DNA of 64,000 nt from Eutreptiella sp. 'Long Island Sound 2002' (GCA_964036045.1 OZ038382.1:5642289-5706288); one strand, 5' to 3'. Positions 1 through 11,665 are shown, numbered from the stretch's first letter. Made by a program: numbers and translations. Notes: a model not told the origin generated them from the sequence alone.

Positions 1-1
1 A

Positions 2-262
2 CACCCTTGTGAGTGTGGTTCTTTGACTACACGAAAGTGTCTCTCTTGCTCCGAATATGTGTGTGATGGCTGTATCACACCACAGCCATTTGTCCTGCCG
101 TTTAGTAAAAACCATGTATGGTGCAACTCACATGGGTTTCCCGTTGCTTTGTGTTGCATCGTGGCAGGGAAGGATGGCGTCCCCTTTGCTACGATACCAA
201 AATATTACCAAAAAAAATTGACCAAAAAATGGGCACCTTCTGCTAATTTTGACCTCTGGTAA
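2..262 (+). CDS. C-terminal part of a Cys-rich, probably zinc-binding protein (5' cut by window edge)
   Basis: An open frame enters from the left edge and runs to a stop at 260-262, so only about 86 C-terminal residues are visible. It begins with a dense cysteine cluster, CEC then KCLSC then VCDGC, a C-x-C...C-x2-C...C-x2-C arrangement typical of small treble-clef or RING/B-box-like zinc folds. It continues with a less Cys-rich tail (HVWCNSHGF, ALCCIV) and ends in a lysine-rich stretch (YYQKKLTKKW). Piggybac-type transposases also end in such a Cys-rich domain, and the terminal exon at 9048-9287 has a similar cluster, so a transposase tail is one alternative. No family is assigned. The spacing of the cysteines is what is seen; zinc binding is inferred. 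Confidence 0.45.
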   Translation, partial: HPCECGSLTTRKCLSCSEYVCDGCITPQPFVLPFSKNHVWCNSHGFPVALCCIVAGKDGVPFATIPKYYQKKLTKKWAPSANFDLW

Positions 263-1625
263 CTTTTGCTTGGACTGTAACCCGCAATCACATCCTCAAA
301 ACCGATTCAAATGGCCTGCGCCCCAACGCACAACGCTGCGAGAGCAACACTGAAGTTCCAAATTTTGGCGGAAAATCTGTTGTTGCTCTGACAAGGGCGT
401 TGTTGCGTGCGCCGCGAGAAGGCACCAGCAGTGAGACCAAATCAGAGCAGCATTGAGGTCCAGCTATGCCTGCGCAGGCGCATTGCAACCAGTTGCTGGC
501 GCAGGCCTGCAAGGTTCACATTCCGGTAATAAACGCAAGGGAGGGCCAACAAGTGGCAGGGCGGAAACCAGCATCCCAAAAAAACGATCCCCAAGCCCCA
601 AATCACCGAAAAAACTTCTCCATGGACCACCAGAAAGTGCCCTGACAAGGGGCGTGTTTCTGCACAGCACGCGCACAGCGCCCAATAGTAAATTAGGACG
701 ACCCTGAAAACCACCGACCACTGGGGAAGCATATGTCCACAGGGCAAGAACAGCAGATTTAGACAGAAAACTGACAGCTTTCTGGCATTTTCAGTGTGAA
801 ATACAGTTTGTCTTGGCCCATTATTTGAGCCTTTGGACTAAATCTGGGCAGTCCCGTGTCTAGGAACACAGTCGTGACCGCAGTCACCTAGCCCATCGAG
901 GGCAAAGGGTTCAAAAATAGCCTACTTTTTGCACAGGGCAGCACAGCGCACAGTGCGCCCCCAGGGGCCTTGCTATCGCAAGGGGGGAGGGGCGTAGCAC
1001 CAGGGCGCCTGTTGGCGCCGGGCCACGGGTTCCTTGAGTACTCAAGACAAACACCTTCAGTTACTGGGCCCGTAGCCTTGACGACACCCCACTTCAGCCT
1101 TCATCCGACGATGGCCGTCCCCCCGGGCCATCACACCCTCAACAAACTGCAAGGAGTCCCCCCTCAGACAAGGCCGTGCTTGTGAAAATGGGCAGGGGAG
1201 GGTAAAACAACTGCACCGTTCACACTATACCGGGGCCCCGGAGACAGAAGAGGGTGGAGGGATGAAATTTTCGAGCAGACTCGGAAGTGGAAGGAACTCT
1301 TCCGGCGCCAATGAGGCCGCGCTGGGGCCTAACCACACCAATACTTGTCAGGCGGAAGGTGGGGCCTCAAAAGGTCAGGTGTGGACCCGCCACTGTGCTC
1401 CAGCCGTGCCCTGCCTTCACACGGCCTTCATTGCCTTCTCAGTCCGGTTTGTGTCCGGCTCTGGGCAATGTTCCAATTCGAATTCTCATCTTCTGGTCGC
1501 TGACCTCCCGGCTGGGGTAAGGGAATTGCCTGGTTTTCGCAGGAGGTCGGGGAGGGGCAGTGTACAGTCTACACCCGAGCGCCCGCGATGGATGGCCCAG
1601 CCCAGGGGAGTGACGCCCAGAATAC
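263..1625. other. No gene recognised
   Basis: About 1.36 kb lying downstream of both flanking coding pieces. It should hold introns or 3' sequence of the ThiD gene, but no second ThiD exon was found: a reverse-strand search by eye for the K-T-G-M catalytic-lid region gave nothing. Open frames here are GC-driven shadows on both strands. Confidence 0.4.
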
Positions 1626-1841
1626 CCCAAGGTCTTTCAAGACGCTGTCAATCTGCATCTCGATGAAGTCCATGGGAACGGCATGAATGCCCTGCACCCC
1701 CTGAGTGTTTTGCGCCGTCAACGCGCACAACACCGACATTCCGAACCCGCCCAGCGCCAACGAGGTCTTCAAGTCGGCCTGCACTCCTGCCCCTCCGCCC
1801 GAGTCCGACCCGGCGATGGTCAGCACCCGCCCTTTTGCCAT
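1626..1841 (-). CDS. thiD: Phosphomethylpyrimidine kinase (ThiD-type), first exon
   Basis: The ATG at 1841 opens a 72-codon segment matching the N-terminus of hydroxymethylpyrimidine / HMP-phosphate kinase of thiamine biosynthesis, which phosphorylates HMP and HMP-P with ATP. Visible hallmarks are [20 protein letters not shown] (the Gly-rich substrate/ATP-site segment and QADLKT), [16 protein letters not shown], and a helix ending DSVLKDLG, exactly where family members continue towards the V-K-T-G-M motif. After DLG the frame meets GTATTC, a good donor at 1625-1624, in phase 0, so the remaining two thirds of the enzyme must lie in exons further left, mostly outside the window. An in-frame ATG at 1910 would add 23 residues (MPFCITH...), a possible targeting extension. 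Family identity is firm; start and exon end are inferred. Confidence 0.85.
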
Positions 1842-1910
1842 GTACGCGTGTGTGGCTGGTGGCTGCCATTGTGCTGCTGCGGGCGGAGGGTGCGTGATGC
1901 AAAAAGGCAT

Positions 1911-4667
1911 GGCTGTGAATGAAGCAAGGCAACAGAGCAACCCAGCACTCAGGCGTAACACAAATCACATCCAAAGTTGGGCCGAAGGGTTTTTCTAGCA
2001 GGGATGATTGCTTCCCGCTTTCCACCCGCCGAACCTTCTCTTTGACCCGAATTAGAGTCCTGCTGCTCCGTGTCTGTTTGCTATCATGTTTCATGTTGGT
2101 CACATTCCTCGTTGCTGTTGCTTTGTATTGTATTGTATCTACTACAGTCTGTTTCATTCTGACCCGATCTTTGGGACACAAATTGACTCTGAACGGCTGT
2201 CGACGCCCATTTGAAGAGTACAGCTTTGCCCTGCAGAAAACGGTAATTCATGCAATAACAAAATGTCGCAAACCAGAGATTTCTTAGCTTTCTTAGATTC
2301 ATTGAGTTGTGACAGTTTTTCGCATGGATACGATGTCTACAATGTCTACGATGTTTCGAATGTCGCCCCCCCTCCCCCCACTGAGAGACACCACAACCAT
2401 TGTTCTCACTGCAGCGCAGGCCTACTTTTGGCAGTCCACAAAATCGATGCACTATATGTTCAAGTTATCCCGCAATATGTGCCCTGTGGTGCCAAATACA
2501 TTCTCAATGCCTTGGTGACATTCGTTGATTACCTCACCACCAATGACGCCTTTGCTTGACCCGGCGCCCGGCACTGCTACTGTCTGTTAAGTCTGCATCT
2601 TCACTACTACAGGGAATATCAGCATCACGATCCTGACCCAGGCCCTTCCATTTGCTGGAGTCCCAACTCGTCCCACATGTGTGGTCTCACTAGTACTTCG
2701 TCAAACATTCATTGCCCCCTACCCTTGAGCAAACCGCCGTGTGATGCTGATTTGCATGTATGCTTTGGGGCAGGCTTGGGCACTCTTGTGCCCAGAAGTA
2801 GCAGCATCTGACTTGTTGTTGTGTTTTTTGTGTGCTCCGGAGATGTCCGCAAACTGCAGTCTGTCCAAACTGCACGAGGGGGGGGGGGGTCTGCAATTCT
2901 CAGTTGTTTTGACGCAGTTCTCGGGCAGGGTGCTTTTCACTTGTGTGTCTGTTAAATTTGCAATGCACAGGCCTTCATACAATCCCTTTTGCCACCTAAA
3001 CTGAACCTTCTCATTGGTGTGCAATGCATAGTAGACCCCAGTTAAAGATAGAGCTGCTGGTGTCTGCACGTCGTCGATCCCATCTATGGTAGACGGTGTC
3101 GACGGAATGCAGAGTGTAATACCCACGCGCATGTTTGGCAGATATGGTCTCTTCCTTTGTCCAGAACATGCAGTGTCTGCTATTGTAGATCGTGTCTACA
3201 AGCCCTGGGTTGGGGGTGACAACTGCATGCCCGACACGCAAAAGAAAATGGGCTGCACCGATTTGGTTCTGCTTCCACCACCGGCGAGATAGACCGGCGT
3301 CCGTACACACCCCAGATCAACACAGCAGAGTACTACGTTGAGACGGGAACTGTTGTGGAAATCAACACAAACTCGTTAACACGGTCACCGATTTCCAATC
3401 CGTGCAGCCGCTATGACCGTAATGACCGCATTGATTTGCCAGGTCGCAGATTGCCAACATACACAAAAACCGCTCCCGGTTGTTATTTTTGGTCTTTACC
3501 ATCTTTTTCTTTTGAAGTTGCTGCGGGCAAGGAGCAAGCACGCGACTCAGCATCTGGAACAGGATTGAATGGATTGACAGGCGACACAGTGGTGTTGTAG
3601 TCATTCTGCACTTTGTGCAAACCCCATGCCATCCACATCCCAATCTCAATCAAGCACCATGTGCTACAAGGCGAGAGTGTAAACATTTACAACCCATTGA
3701 CATGGTGAAGGGGCAGGGTGTCGCTGGTGCCCGTGGGAAAGGATGGTGGAAAGGACGGTAGGTGTTGTGATGCCTCAGGGGCAATGGGGGTGCGGGGAGA
3801 CGACCGTCCAAGTCTGCCTGACCCAGGCCTTAACACAGGGATGATCGCGAAGGGACTACTGTTGAGGATCACAGCACACTTACAAACAGAGGGAGTTTCA
3901 GTGTCGGGCAAAGGAGGCAAGGGGTAGGGTAGAGTGAGGGGCAGAGGTGTGCCCTAACCAGCTGACCTGCAGGTGAGTATGGGTGCAAACATTCCAGGTG
4001 CAAAAGGTACTCTTATTGAACGCTCTGGTTGAACTTTGGTGGGGGTCGTAGAGAATATATGAGGGTCATAGAACATGGACAGGGGTCCTACAGGATTGAT
4101 TGCAGGTGATGATGATTGTTACGGTGTGCTTTGGGGCTTTGATGATTGTTGACGGCAGAGGGTTGTGGACACTCGCCGAGAGCCACATAGCCTGGGGTAG
4201 CAGAAGGTTCATCGTCCATCATATGAACGCTCTCTCATAGGCTGCCCAAGGGTACAGGATGCTCATGTTCACTCTCCCAAGTTCTCAGGGTCGCGGCCAG
4301 TCGGGCGTCACGAAAGTATGTGAGCAAAAGTAAGTGATTCTGTCTCTTTCCCGTTCCATCTCCATCTCTCTCCTCTTCTTCTTTTCAGGGTCCTCTGTAG
4401 AGGAGTCGTCGGTTGTCTGTGCATGCTAGCCTTCCTGCACACACTGCCAACCAACAATCTAGGCTAGCTGAGACAAGATAGAGACTGGCCACTATGGAAG
4501 ACAAATGCATGCCCCATGCTAACCCACACTGTGCAGCCCTCAAAGAGTGTCACTGCTGTCAATAATCCTAAATGTCCCACAACATCACATGGCATCACTT
4601 TGCACAGAACTGCCCCCCCCCCCCGCCCTGCCTGGTGCCTGACTTCATACGGACCGGATACGGTTAG
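1911..4667. other. Intergenic stretch, nothing recognised
   Basis: About 2.75 kb between the ThiD start and the end of the LRR gene. It shows mixed composition, no open frame longer than about 180 codons, no family motif, and only short C- or G-runs (for example 2879-2888). The ThiD promoter should lie just above 1910 and the LRR gene 3' end just below 4668, but no clear promoter or polyadenylation motif was identified. Confidence 0.4.
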
Positions 4668-7652
4668 TCAGAATGGCAGTGTCGAAGTGTTGACAGTCAA
4701 CGAGGGTGTGTTCTTCAATGCCCTGAGAGCTTGCACGCCAGCACTCCCGATGAAATTGCCCCACAGGTCCAACGTCAGGGCAGTCAATGAGGGCGCGTGC
4801 CTCAGTCCTGCAAGCGCCTGCGCTCCCCGGTCCCCGATTTCACTTCGCTCCAGGTTCAAAGTGAGGGACCGCAGTGAAAGGGCCCCACTGAGTGTAGCCA
4901 GGGCCTCTGCACCCGGGTCCCCTAGTGCATTGCCCTGTAGATCTAAGGTAAGGGAGGTCAAAGCGGGTGCATCACGCAGGCATGCGAGGGCCTGTGCGCC
5001 ACTGTGACTGACTTGCGTGTAGCACAGATCCAACTTCAGGGCCGTCAATGAGGGGCAGTGCCTCAATGATGCAATGCCGTGCACACCGGCATCCTCGATC
5101 TCATTGCCCCAGAGATCCAATGCCAGGTCAGTCAATGAGGGAGCCTCATTCAGTGCAGCCAGGGCCTGTGCGCCACGGGGTCCGACCTTATTGCGTTCCA
5201 GATTCAGAGCGAGGGTGGTCAACGAGGGTGCGTCCTTCAGCGCAGCAAGCGCCTTTACTCCGCTGTCCCCGATGTCGTTGAGAATAAGATCCAAAGACAG
5301 GGTGGTGAGTGACGGGATCATCTTCAATACTGCCAGTGCCTGTGCACCGCCATCTCCAATTCGATTGCTGCCGAGGTACAGAGTGAGCGATGTCAGAGAT
5401 GGGGCGGCTTTGAATGCCGCTAGAGATTGTGCACCAGCATCTCCGATTTCACTGCCCTGGAGGTTCATGACCAGCGTCCTCAAGAGGGGCGTGTCTTTGA
5501 GCCCAGCGAGCGCTTCAGCCCCAGCTTCCCGAAGCTTATTGTAGTAAAGGTCCAAAGCCAGGGCTGTCAAAGACGGGGTGTCTTTCAGCATTGCGAGTGC
5601 CTGTGCACCGTTCTGCTTGATTCTGTTGCGGCGTAGGTCGAGTGTGAGGGCTGCAAGGGAGGAGGCATCCTTCAGTGAGGCTAGTGCCTGTGCACCCTCA
5701 TCCCTGATTTCATTGTGCTGGAGATCCAAAGTCAGGGCCGTGAGCGAGGGAGAATGTCTCATTGCAGAGAGAGCCTGCGCGCCACCTGAATGAACGGTCA
5801 GGGAAGAGTGAAAACGGGAGGAGAAGGAACAGAGGTCAGTATAGAAGGGACGGAGGGCTCCAGGAAAGAAAATCAACGATAGCATGACCGGCACATCAAT
5901 CCCCGTAGCGGACCGTGGGCCCCCTACTAATGCATGGGGCGGGCGCCTCTTGTGCTCACCCGTACTACTGCAACCACCCCCCCAATTCGGCGAAGAAATC
6001 CCAACAATTCGGCAAAACAATTCGGCGGGCCTATTTCTCAGCGAAATGCTTCCCAGTCACCAGGATTATGGCCCTGGCCCCCCAAACACAATGTCCCTTT
6101 GGTTGCTGTGTTGTCAGAGACATGTGGAAACCCTTATTAGCTGAAAATTTTTTTTCATCCTGCTGCTTGTATAAGACGAAAAATGGCATCTGCGGAGCAA
6201 AAATAATTGGTTGAATGGTTATAGTGTTGTGTCAGAAAAAGTCAAATAATAGTGGTACCCTGGTTCAAACCCCGATGGGGTAAATATTATGACCTGGACC
6301 CAGAGTCCAAAACAGGTTTTTGGAAGTGTCCGGGGGGTAACTTGGTCCGACCGTTTCAGTTTGCGGCGCCTTTTTTTTTTCATGTGCACGGGAAAGCTGT
6401 GCACTTTCTGAATATCCAAGAGGTGTTAATTGGTATAACAATATTTTTGAAACCCGGGCCCGTTTCTGGCTGGGGTCACCCAGAAAAATGACAAAAAAAA
6501 TGAACAACAACGAAGAACGGCGGCTGAAGAACGCATTGGGCCGTGCAGAGCGAACACAAAATTCGCAAACTGCCCCCTCACCGGCATCAGGATACTTGTC
6601 CCGAAGAAAAGTTTGATCAGCGGAGGACAACGAATCCCAGGGGACCAAAGACACGTCTTTTTGTGGACAGTAAAAACACTTCATGGTGCCAATGTGAACA
6701 ACCAATGTACAAAGAAAAGGTATTATGCAGTGTCCCAAAGTAAGTGACGCCTCCAACTCAGGTGACGCAGAACCCAGAAACCCCAACATGTCGGCAAAAC
6801 GAGGCGGCAAAGTCCCAGAAACCTAGTGATTCGGCAAAACAAATCGGCGAGATTCAGAAACCCAACAATTCGGCAGACCAATTCGGCAAAATCGGCCAAA
6901 TTCGGCCGCCGAATTGGGGGGGGTTGCTACTGTATGGCTCTCAGATGACGAAAAGCGAGGTAGGCACTCGGGTTGGCCTCCAACTCAGTAGGACTTTGTA
7001 CTATCCTAAATCTGTGTGATGCCCATGACATTGATCATTAGAGACACCCAGACTTCCCCCACCCCCCACACCCTTTTTGGGGCCCTGTATGCCCCCCAAA
7101 CCCACGCCTGCCGGAGGGAGGGAAAGCGACCGACAGAGGGTAAGGGTTGACAAAGCGTGGAGGCAGCACAGTACCCTCTTGAATGGCGTTGAACCGCAGA
7201 TTCAGGACCAGAGCCGATAGAGACTTTGAATCTTTCAAAGAGGCAAGGGCTTGGGCACCCTGGCTGCCGATTTCATTACCCTCCAGATGTAGACACAGCG
7301 TCGTCAGCGAAGGCACATCCCTCAGTTCCGCAAGCGCCTTCGCCCCCTCATCGCCAGCATCTTTGCAAGTGATGCTGAGAGTACATGTTGCAGAGCTGTC
7401 TCTGATCATACGAACCAACCACACAACGTTGCTTGAGCCGGCATACCAAACCAAGTGCCGTCTCTGAAGAATTGTCCATGTCTTACGGCAGACGTGACTG
7501 AGAGCAGCACATTGCAAATAGTCGGAGATGCCCCGCCACTCATCCTCAGAAAGTCGCAAAGCCATGCTGAGGCACACAGAGGCAACACCTTGTTGACACA
7601 CCAACAGTGGGTAGGCCTTCGACAAAATATGCAGAGTGGGCATGAGTTCCAT
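4668..7652 (-). CDS. F-box-like / leucine-rich-repeat protein, two exons
   Basis: Exon 1 is 7652-7175 (ATG at 7652; an in-frame ATG at 7565 is an alternative) and exon 2 is 5785-4668. The donor GAG-G|GTACTG and acceptor TTCATTCAG|GT are both phase 1, and splicing restores the repeat register (NAIQE-G-GAQAL). The N-terminus has LSEDEWRGISDYL followed by ALSHVCRKTW, an F-box-like helix pair. Then come about 14 tandem 29-residue LRRs of ribonuclease-inhibitor type, consensus GAQALAxLKDxPSLTxL followed by xLDLxxNxIxDx, with a truncated last repeat. LRR arrays of this kind bind protein ligands; with an F-box they would recruit substrates to an SCF ubiquitin ligase. The product is 502-531 aa, probably cytoplasmic or nuclear. 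The 1.39-kb intron holds a TIR element. The LRR call is certain; the F-box is suggestive only. Confidence 0.85.
5968..6935. mobile_element. TIR element inside the LRR-gene intron
   Basis: The left end reads GCAACC-C-run-CAATTCGGCG and the right end (about 6915-6935) is its inverted complement, CGCCGAATTGGGGGGGGTTGC, giving imperfect terminal inverted repeats of about 20-25 bp. Both ends are followed inward by clustered copies of AATTCGGCAAAAC, forming sub-terminal repeat arrays (5980-6030 and 6790-6910). TACT occurs immediately outside both ends, a possible short target duplication. It carries a minus-strand zinc-finger ORF (6684-6265) but no recognised transposase. Confidence 0.6.
6265..6684 (-). 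CDS. Small zinc-finger ORF carried by the TIR element
   Basis: The ATG at 6684 opens a 139-residue frame. It starts MKCFYC and about 40 residues later has VCEFC, a C-x2-C...C-x2-C pair separated by the segment PWDSLSSADQTFLRDKYP; this looks like a single zinc-binding module with a helix between the knuckles. A short hydrophobic stretch (SSLLFIFFVIFL) and a basic C-terminal half follow. It lies wholly inside the inverted-repeat element and reads the same way as the host gene, so it could be a transposon-encoded DNA-binding protein, or chance. The family is not recognised. The cysteine pairs and the real ATG are what support it. Confidence 0.4.
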   Translation of the reverse strand: MKCFYCPQKDVSLVPWDSLSSADQTFLRDKYPDAGEGAVCEFCVRSARPNAFFSRRSSLLFIFFVIFLGDPSQKRARVSKILLYQLTPLGYSESAQLSRAHEKKKAPQTETVGPSYPPDTSKNLFWTLGPGHNIYPIGV

Positions 7653-9047
7653 GAAGCTCCATTCCTCAAGTGGTTAGGAAACCTCCAAAGGGGGAGGGGG
7701 GGAACAATTGCACCCTTTGACAATGTTGCTGCACTGCGTGAGCACTGTAGTGCACGTTTGGGAAAACCCAGGAAATCATCTAAAACATGCCCTCTGAGCA
7801 GCGTGTTCTAATGTGGCAAATATGGGGTAAGCTCTCAAAAAAGGGCAACAAATGATGAGCTGTGGCTAAAATTTGCCCATTCCAAACATGCACTGAAATG
7901 CTTGTCATGCCCAAGCCATTGCCAGAATGTTGTACACAAGCTTTTGACTGAAGGTGTTTGTTACATGGTTGTTGTTACTTGTTGTTACTTCTCAGGGCTT
8001 CTGGATGGTTGGTCAATTCTTGGGCCAAAGGAGCCTTCGGAGCCAAGGAGATTCGGTGTACCACATCAAGTTGATGTCACCAACCATGCCTTTTGAGGTC
8101 ATCCACTGTGCTGCGGTTGATCAGTGGTGCGACTCCGCAACTTTCTTGTCTTCCCGTTGCGACCACATCTAAGCACAATCACTAGGAAACATGGCTTAAT
8201 GGCGAGGACATTTGGTCACATCTTCTCCACCTGGGCTCTGACCATAATCTCACGGTCAATGCTTTGACCCAATTGCAGCACAGTGCTGGAGTGCGTGCTG
8301 ATCGCTATACACTTTGAGCTTCATGCAAGGCGTCTGACAGCACCCTTTTTCTTTTTGATCAAGCGTATACCCACAAATTTCCTTTTTTCTTCCAAACTCC
8401 ACGTCAGCCAGTTTTTGTGGGATTTGGGAGTCCGTTGTTTGTGCCTTCTTTCGTGCAGCCTGTTCAAATTCTAGACCCCAACCGGGTGCGAAAACTGTTG
8501 GGGGTCTGGAGGGGGGGGAGGGGGGGTAGGTGGGTCAGCTGGTCAACGGCCGGGGTCCCAAGAGGGGGGTCAGTGGGTACCCCAACATACATACCTCAAA
8601 ATGATCCCCACGCACTGATCATTTTGAACATATACAACTGGGGTAAAAGCAATTTTTAGAAAAAATTTGCCCATTAGCCTAGGCTCCCATCAGCCAGGGT
8701 CCGACCCGGAGGTCAGGTCAGGGGTCAAATGTTTTCTGTGTTTTTCAACCATTTTTGAATTCTCCACAAGATTCTGAGTACTTTGAGTACAGACACATAG
8801 GGTAAAAAAAAAACCCTCAGGAGGGCAAAAATTTTTTTCGGCACCGACCTTGGGGGAATGTTTGCCCGGCGCGCGCCCGGCACGCTACTTTTCTATTCCC
8901 TATCCCGACTTCAGCCCCAGATTTACCCTCTCATGGAGAAGCCCCCCAAGTAGACCATATTGCACTGCACACCTTCCCTACAAAGCACGTTGCATAATAA
9001 AGCAATATCTGTGAATTCAGCAACTCCAACTGCCATTTGTATTGTAC
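7653..9047. other. Upstream region of the LRR gene; no gene recognised
   Basis: The LRR-gene promoter should lie just above 7652 but no motif is evident. The right part (8579-8860) is a dispersed repeat described separately. The rest shows no open frame with family features. Confidence 0.4.
8579..8860. repeat. Dispersed element beginning with a long palindrome, copy 1
   Basis: It starts with a near-perfect 66-bp palindrome (ACCCCAACATAC...CTCAAAATGATC, a short CACG centre, GATCATTTTGA...GGGGT). It continues with a block containing GTCAGGTCAGGGGTCAAA and then TTTTTGAATTCTCC...GAGTACAGACACATAGGGTAAAA and a TTTTCGGC end. The same order of blocks recurs at 35929-36800, where it is interrupted by another insertion, and the terminal block recurs inverted near 57730-57790. 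No ORF. Confidence 0.7.
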
Positions 9048-9287
9048 TTAACAAACAACATTGGTCCCACAAGTGTGGGTGTCAATACATTTAGTACAAT
9101 AGTGCTCCTTACACTTATCACAAACTGCGACGGTGGAGCGCCTTTGGCGACACAACACACACACTTCTGCCTCATCCTCTGCCTCATCTTGCGTGGCGGC
9201 CGAGTTGCTTTGGTCAGTCCAAACATGAGGCGGGACATGCCCCCATGGTCCATAGGGGGGGTGACGGACTTGCCCGCGGATGCAAAA
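9048..9287 (-). CDS. Terminal exon of a Cys-rich zinc-binding protein
   Basis: A good acceptor (GCATTTTACACAG at about 9300-9288) opens a 79-codon frame ending at a stop at 9048-9050. The last 40 residues read CVLC, then VCDKC, HYCTKC and HTC, i.e. C-x2-C-x9-C-x2-C-x4-C-x2-C-x3-H-x-C, preceded by an acidic linker (DEAEDEAE). Cysteine-rich C-terminal domains of piggyBac-like transposases and B-box/ZZ fingers have this spacing, and the fold should bind two zinc ions. The upstream exon(s) were not found, so the main body of the protein is unknown. It resembles the cluster at the left window edge. Zinc binding is inferred. Confidence 0.45.
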   Translation of the reverse strand, partial: FCIRGQVRHPPYGPWGHVPPHVWTDQSNSAATQDEAEDEAEVCVLCRQRRSTVAVCDKCKEHYCTKCIDTHTCGTNVVC

Positions 9288-9426
9288 CTGTGTAAAATGC
9301 AACAAAATGCGGACTGACTGGTGCAACTCATTGGGGCCGCCACGGCAGATGTTCCTAACCAACCCCAATGCCACAACCGAGCAAACAGCTGCTCAATGTG
9401 TGCCCTGTACCACCCGTGCACGTCGT

Positions 9427-9520
9427 TGTCCCTAACCCCAATTCGAGGGGCCACGCAACAAAGCGTGGATTGTGAGTCCCTAACCCCAACTCGAGGGGCC
9501 ACGCAACAAAGCGTGGATTC
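9427..9520. repeat. Two-unit tandem repeat, about 48 bp
   Basis: Two nearly identical copies of GTCCCTAACCCCAA(T/C)TCG followed by AGGGGCCACGCAAC and AAAGCGTGGATT lie side by side. Each holds the small inverted repeat CCACGC...GCGTGG, which could fold into a hairpin. Confidence 0.7.
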
Positions 9521-11451
9521 AAAAAATTGTCCGGTTTCCTCAATAGCACTGGAAGGTTGGGGCCCAAAAGAGGGCGGAAATGCTACGTCACCCTGCATTC
9601 TCGGGGTTCCCCAACAAAGGGGACAAAATCAGAAGTCAAAACCTACGCTAGGGGTCACCATGATGCTCCTAGTATCTCAAAGTGTGGGTCTCTAGTACAG
9701 CCACACGCCCAAATAGCTGCACAGCGCTAAGTGCGCTCCCTTATTGCACCCCCTAAAAGGCCACTGGTGGGGCACGGGTCCAAAAAGATGCCCGGCGCGC
9801 TAACGTTCCCCCCCTTTCCCCCAAAATCTCCAATTTGAGAAAGACGGGTTCAAAAACTTTGGGGGGTCTAGACGGGGGGGGTCCGGAATTCAAACAAGCT
9901 GTCCCCCTTGAGCATGCGCATCAACAAGAAATTGCCCCCCTCGATATTTGGGTGCCATGCATCGCCACGCTCCTTTTTTTCCCCCCAATAATTGCCACAC
10001 AGGACAACATCCATTTCCCCAAGATCAGAGATGGACAGGCAGGAGCCAACCCCCCCACACTCCCCTACCCTGGGCGCACCAACCAAAAAGGTGCAAAAGC
10101 CCCATTGGGTTTGAATAGTTTTGGGGTCTGGATAGGAGAGGGCGCAGTCCAACCCACGGGGACCACCCAGGCGGTGGTGGTGATGGGGTCCATTCTCACA
10201 AGCGGTGTGTGTGTGTGTGTGTGTGTGTGTGTGACGCCAAATCATTTCAACAAACCCCATAGCGTTCGCTAACATACATCACCTCTCTACAGCATCGTTC
10301 GCACTGCAGCAATGTTCGGACCGCGCTCCGTGCGGCCTTTCCTCCCTCTCTGCACTACAACAAGGCTATGTACAGAGTGTGCATCCCTACCGCACCCTGC
10401 TGCCCACATATGTATGCCCCGTTCCCTTCGTGGGTGCCCCTGCGGGCGAGCCTGCTCAAGCGCTCGGCGATGGAGTGACAGACGTGACGTTGTTGTGTTG
10501 CATGCGTGTGGTGCCTGGCGCTATGCTGAGCCGCGCCTGTCGCTGCCTGCAAAAGAAAAGAAACCCCGGTGGCAGTGCACCCACCGCTCTGGGATTCGGA
10601 TGTGTGTGTGTGGGGGGGGGGGGGGGGCAAGGGTGAGGGGAGGTCAAATCCTTTTCAACGTTTTTACATTTGTGTTTTGTCCAAAAAATTGTGAGCATTT
10701 TTAGTCTACACAAACGGGAGTGACACAAACGGTAGCCCTCTGCCGGCTAGGATACTGAGGACACAATTGCACAAACATTTGCGCAAGTATCACGCTCCAA
10801 ACGGTAAAGAGCCAATGAAAGGCAGGTGGCACAAATCGTGAGATATCATGAGGCAATCAAAAAATAATCGGAACTTGCAGGGATAGGAGTTTTTTGCATC
10901 GGGTTTTTTCGTTCGAGAAGATTTTGACACAGGCTTATTTCGCGTGCAGTCTTGAATTGCTGTGGGAAATTTTGCACCCACATGCTCTGATCTTGCCTTG
11001 GGCAAGGCTACACTTGCCCGATTAAAGTGTTTTTTTTTTTGGCTTGTTTGTTTGGGGGAGATTTTTGCTAGAAATGCTGTTTTTGTCTGAATGCTGTCCT
11101 TGTCCTTTTTTGTGATTTATACATACCTTCCCCCCCTTGTAATCTCCCCACCAATGTCGTGACGGCTTCCCCCCCAGAGGGGGGCGGACGGTCACAAAGT
11201 GACGGTTCCCCCCCTTGGGGGGGGGGGGTGGATTGCACCACAAAACTGTACCATGGTATCACAGTGCCAATCAGCTTCGGCGCCTTCGCCGCCCTGTAAA
11301 AAAATTCTTTGGCGTCTTTGGCGCCTAGTATTTTCTATGATTTTTGGGCCAAGTGACCGTTCCCCCCCAACCGGGAAGGGGGGGATTGCAAGGGAGGGGA
11401 GAGTACAAGGGGGGGGGGGGGGTAGGAGGGTGGCCAGGGGGTCCAGGGCTG

Positions 11452-11665
11452 GGTCGAGGATTGCTGTTAATTCTTGGATGGTCGCTGTTACTTCTTGGAG
11501 TGTTGCTGTCAATTCCTGGTGGTTGCTGTTAAGTCTTGGTGGCTTGCTATTAATTCCTGGAGGGTTGTTGTTGATTCCTGGAGGGTTGCTGCCAATTCCT
11601 GGTGGCTTGCTGCCAATTCCTGGTGGCTTGCTGCCAATTCTTGGAGGGTTGCTGTTGATTCCTGG
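11452..11665. repeat. Degenerate ~30-bp satellite, related to the one at 54.55 kb
   Basis: About seven imperfect units around the core GTTGCTGTTAATTCCTGG followed by AGG or TGGC. The same core is found in the 31-bp satellite at 54552-54735, so the two arrays share an origin. The translated frames are repetitive and are not taken as coding. Confidence 0.7.
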
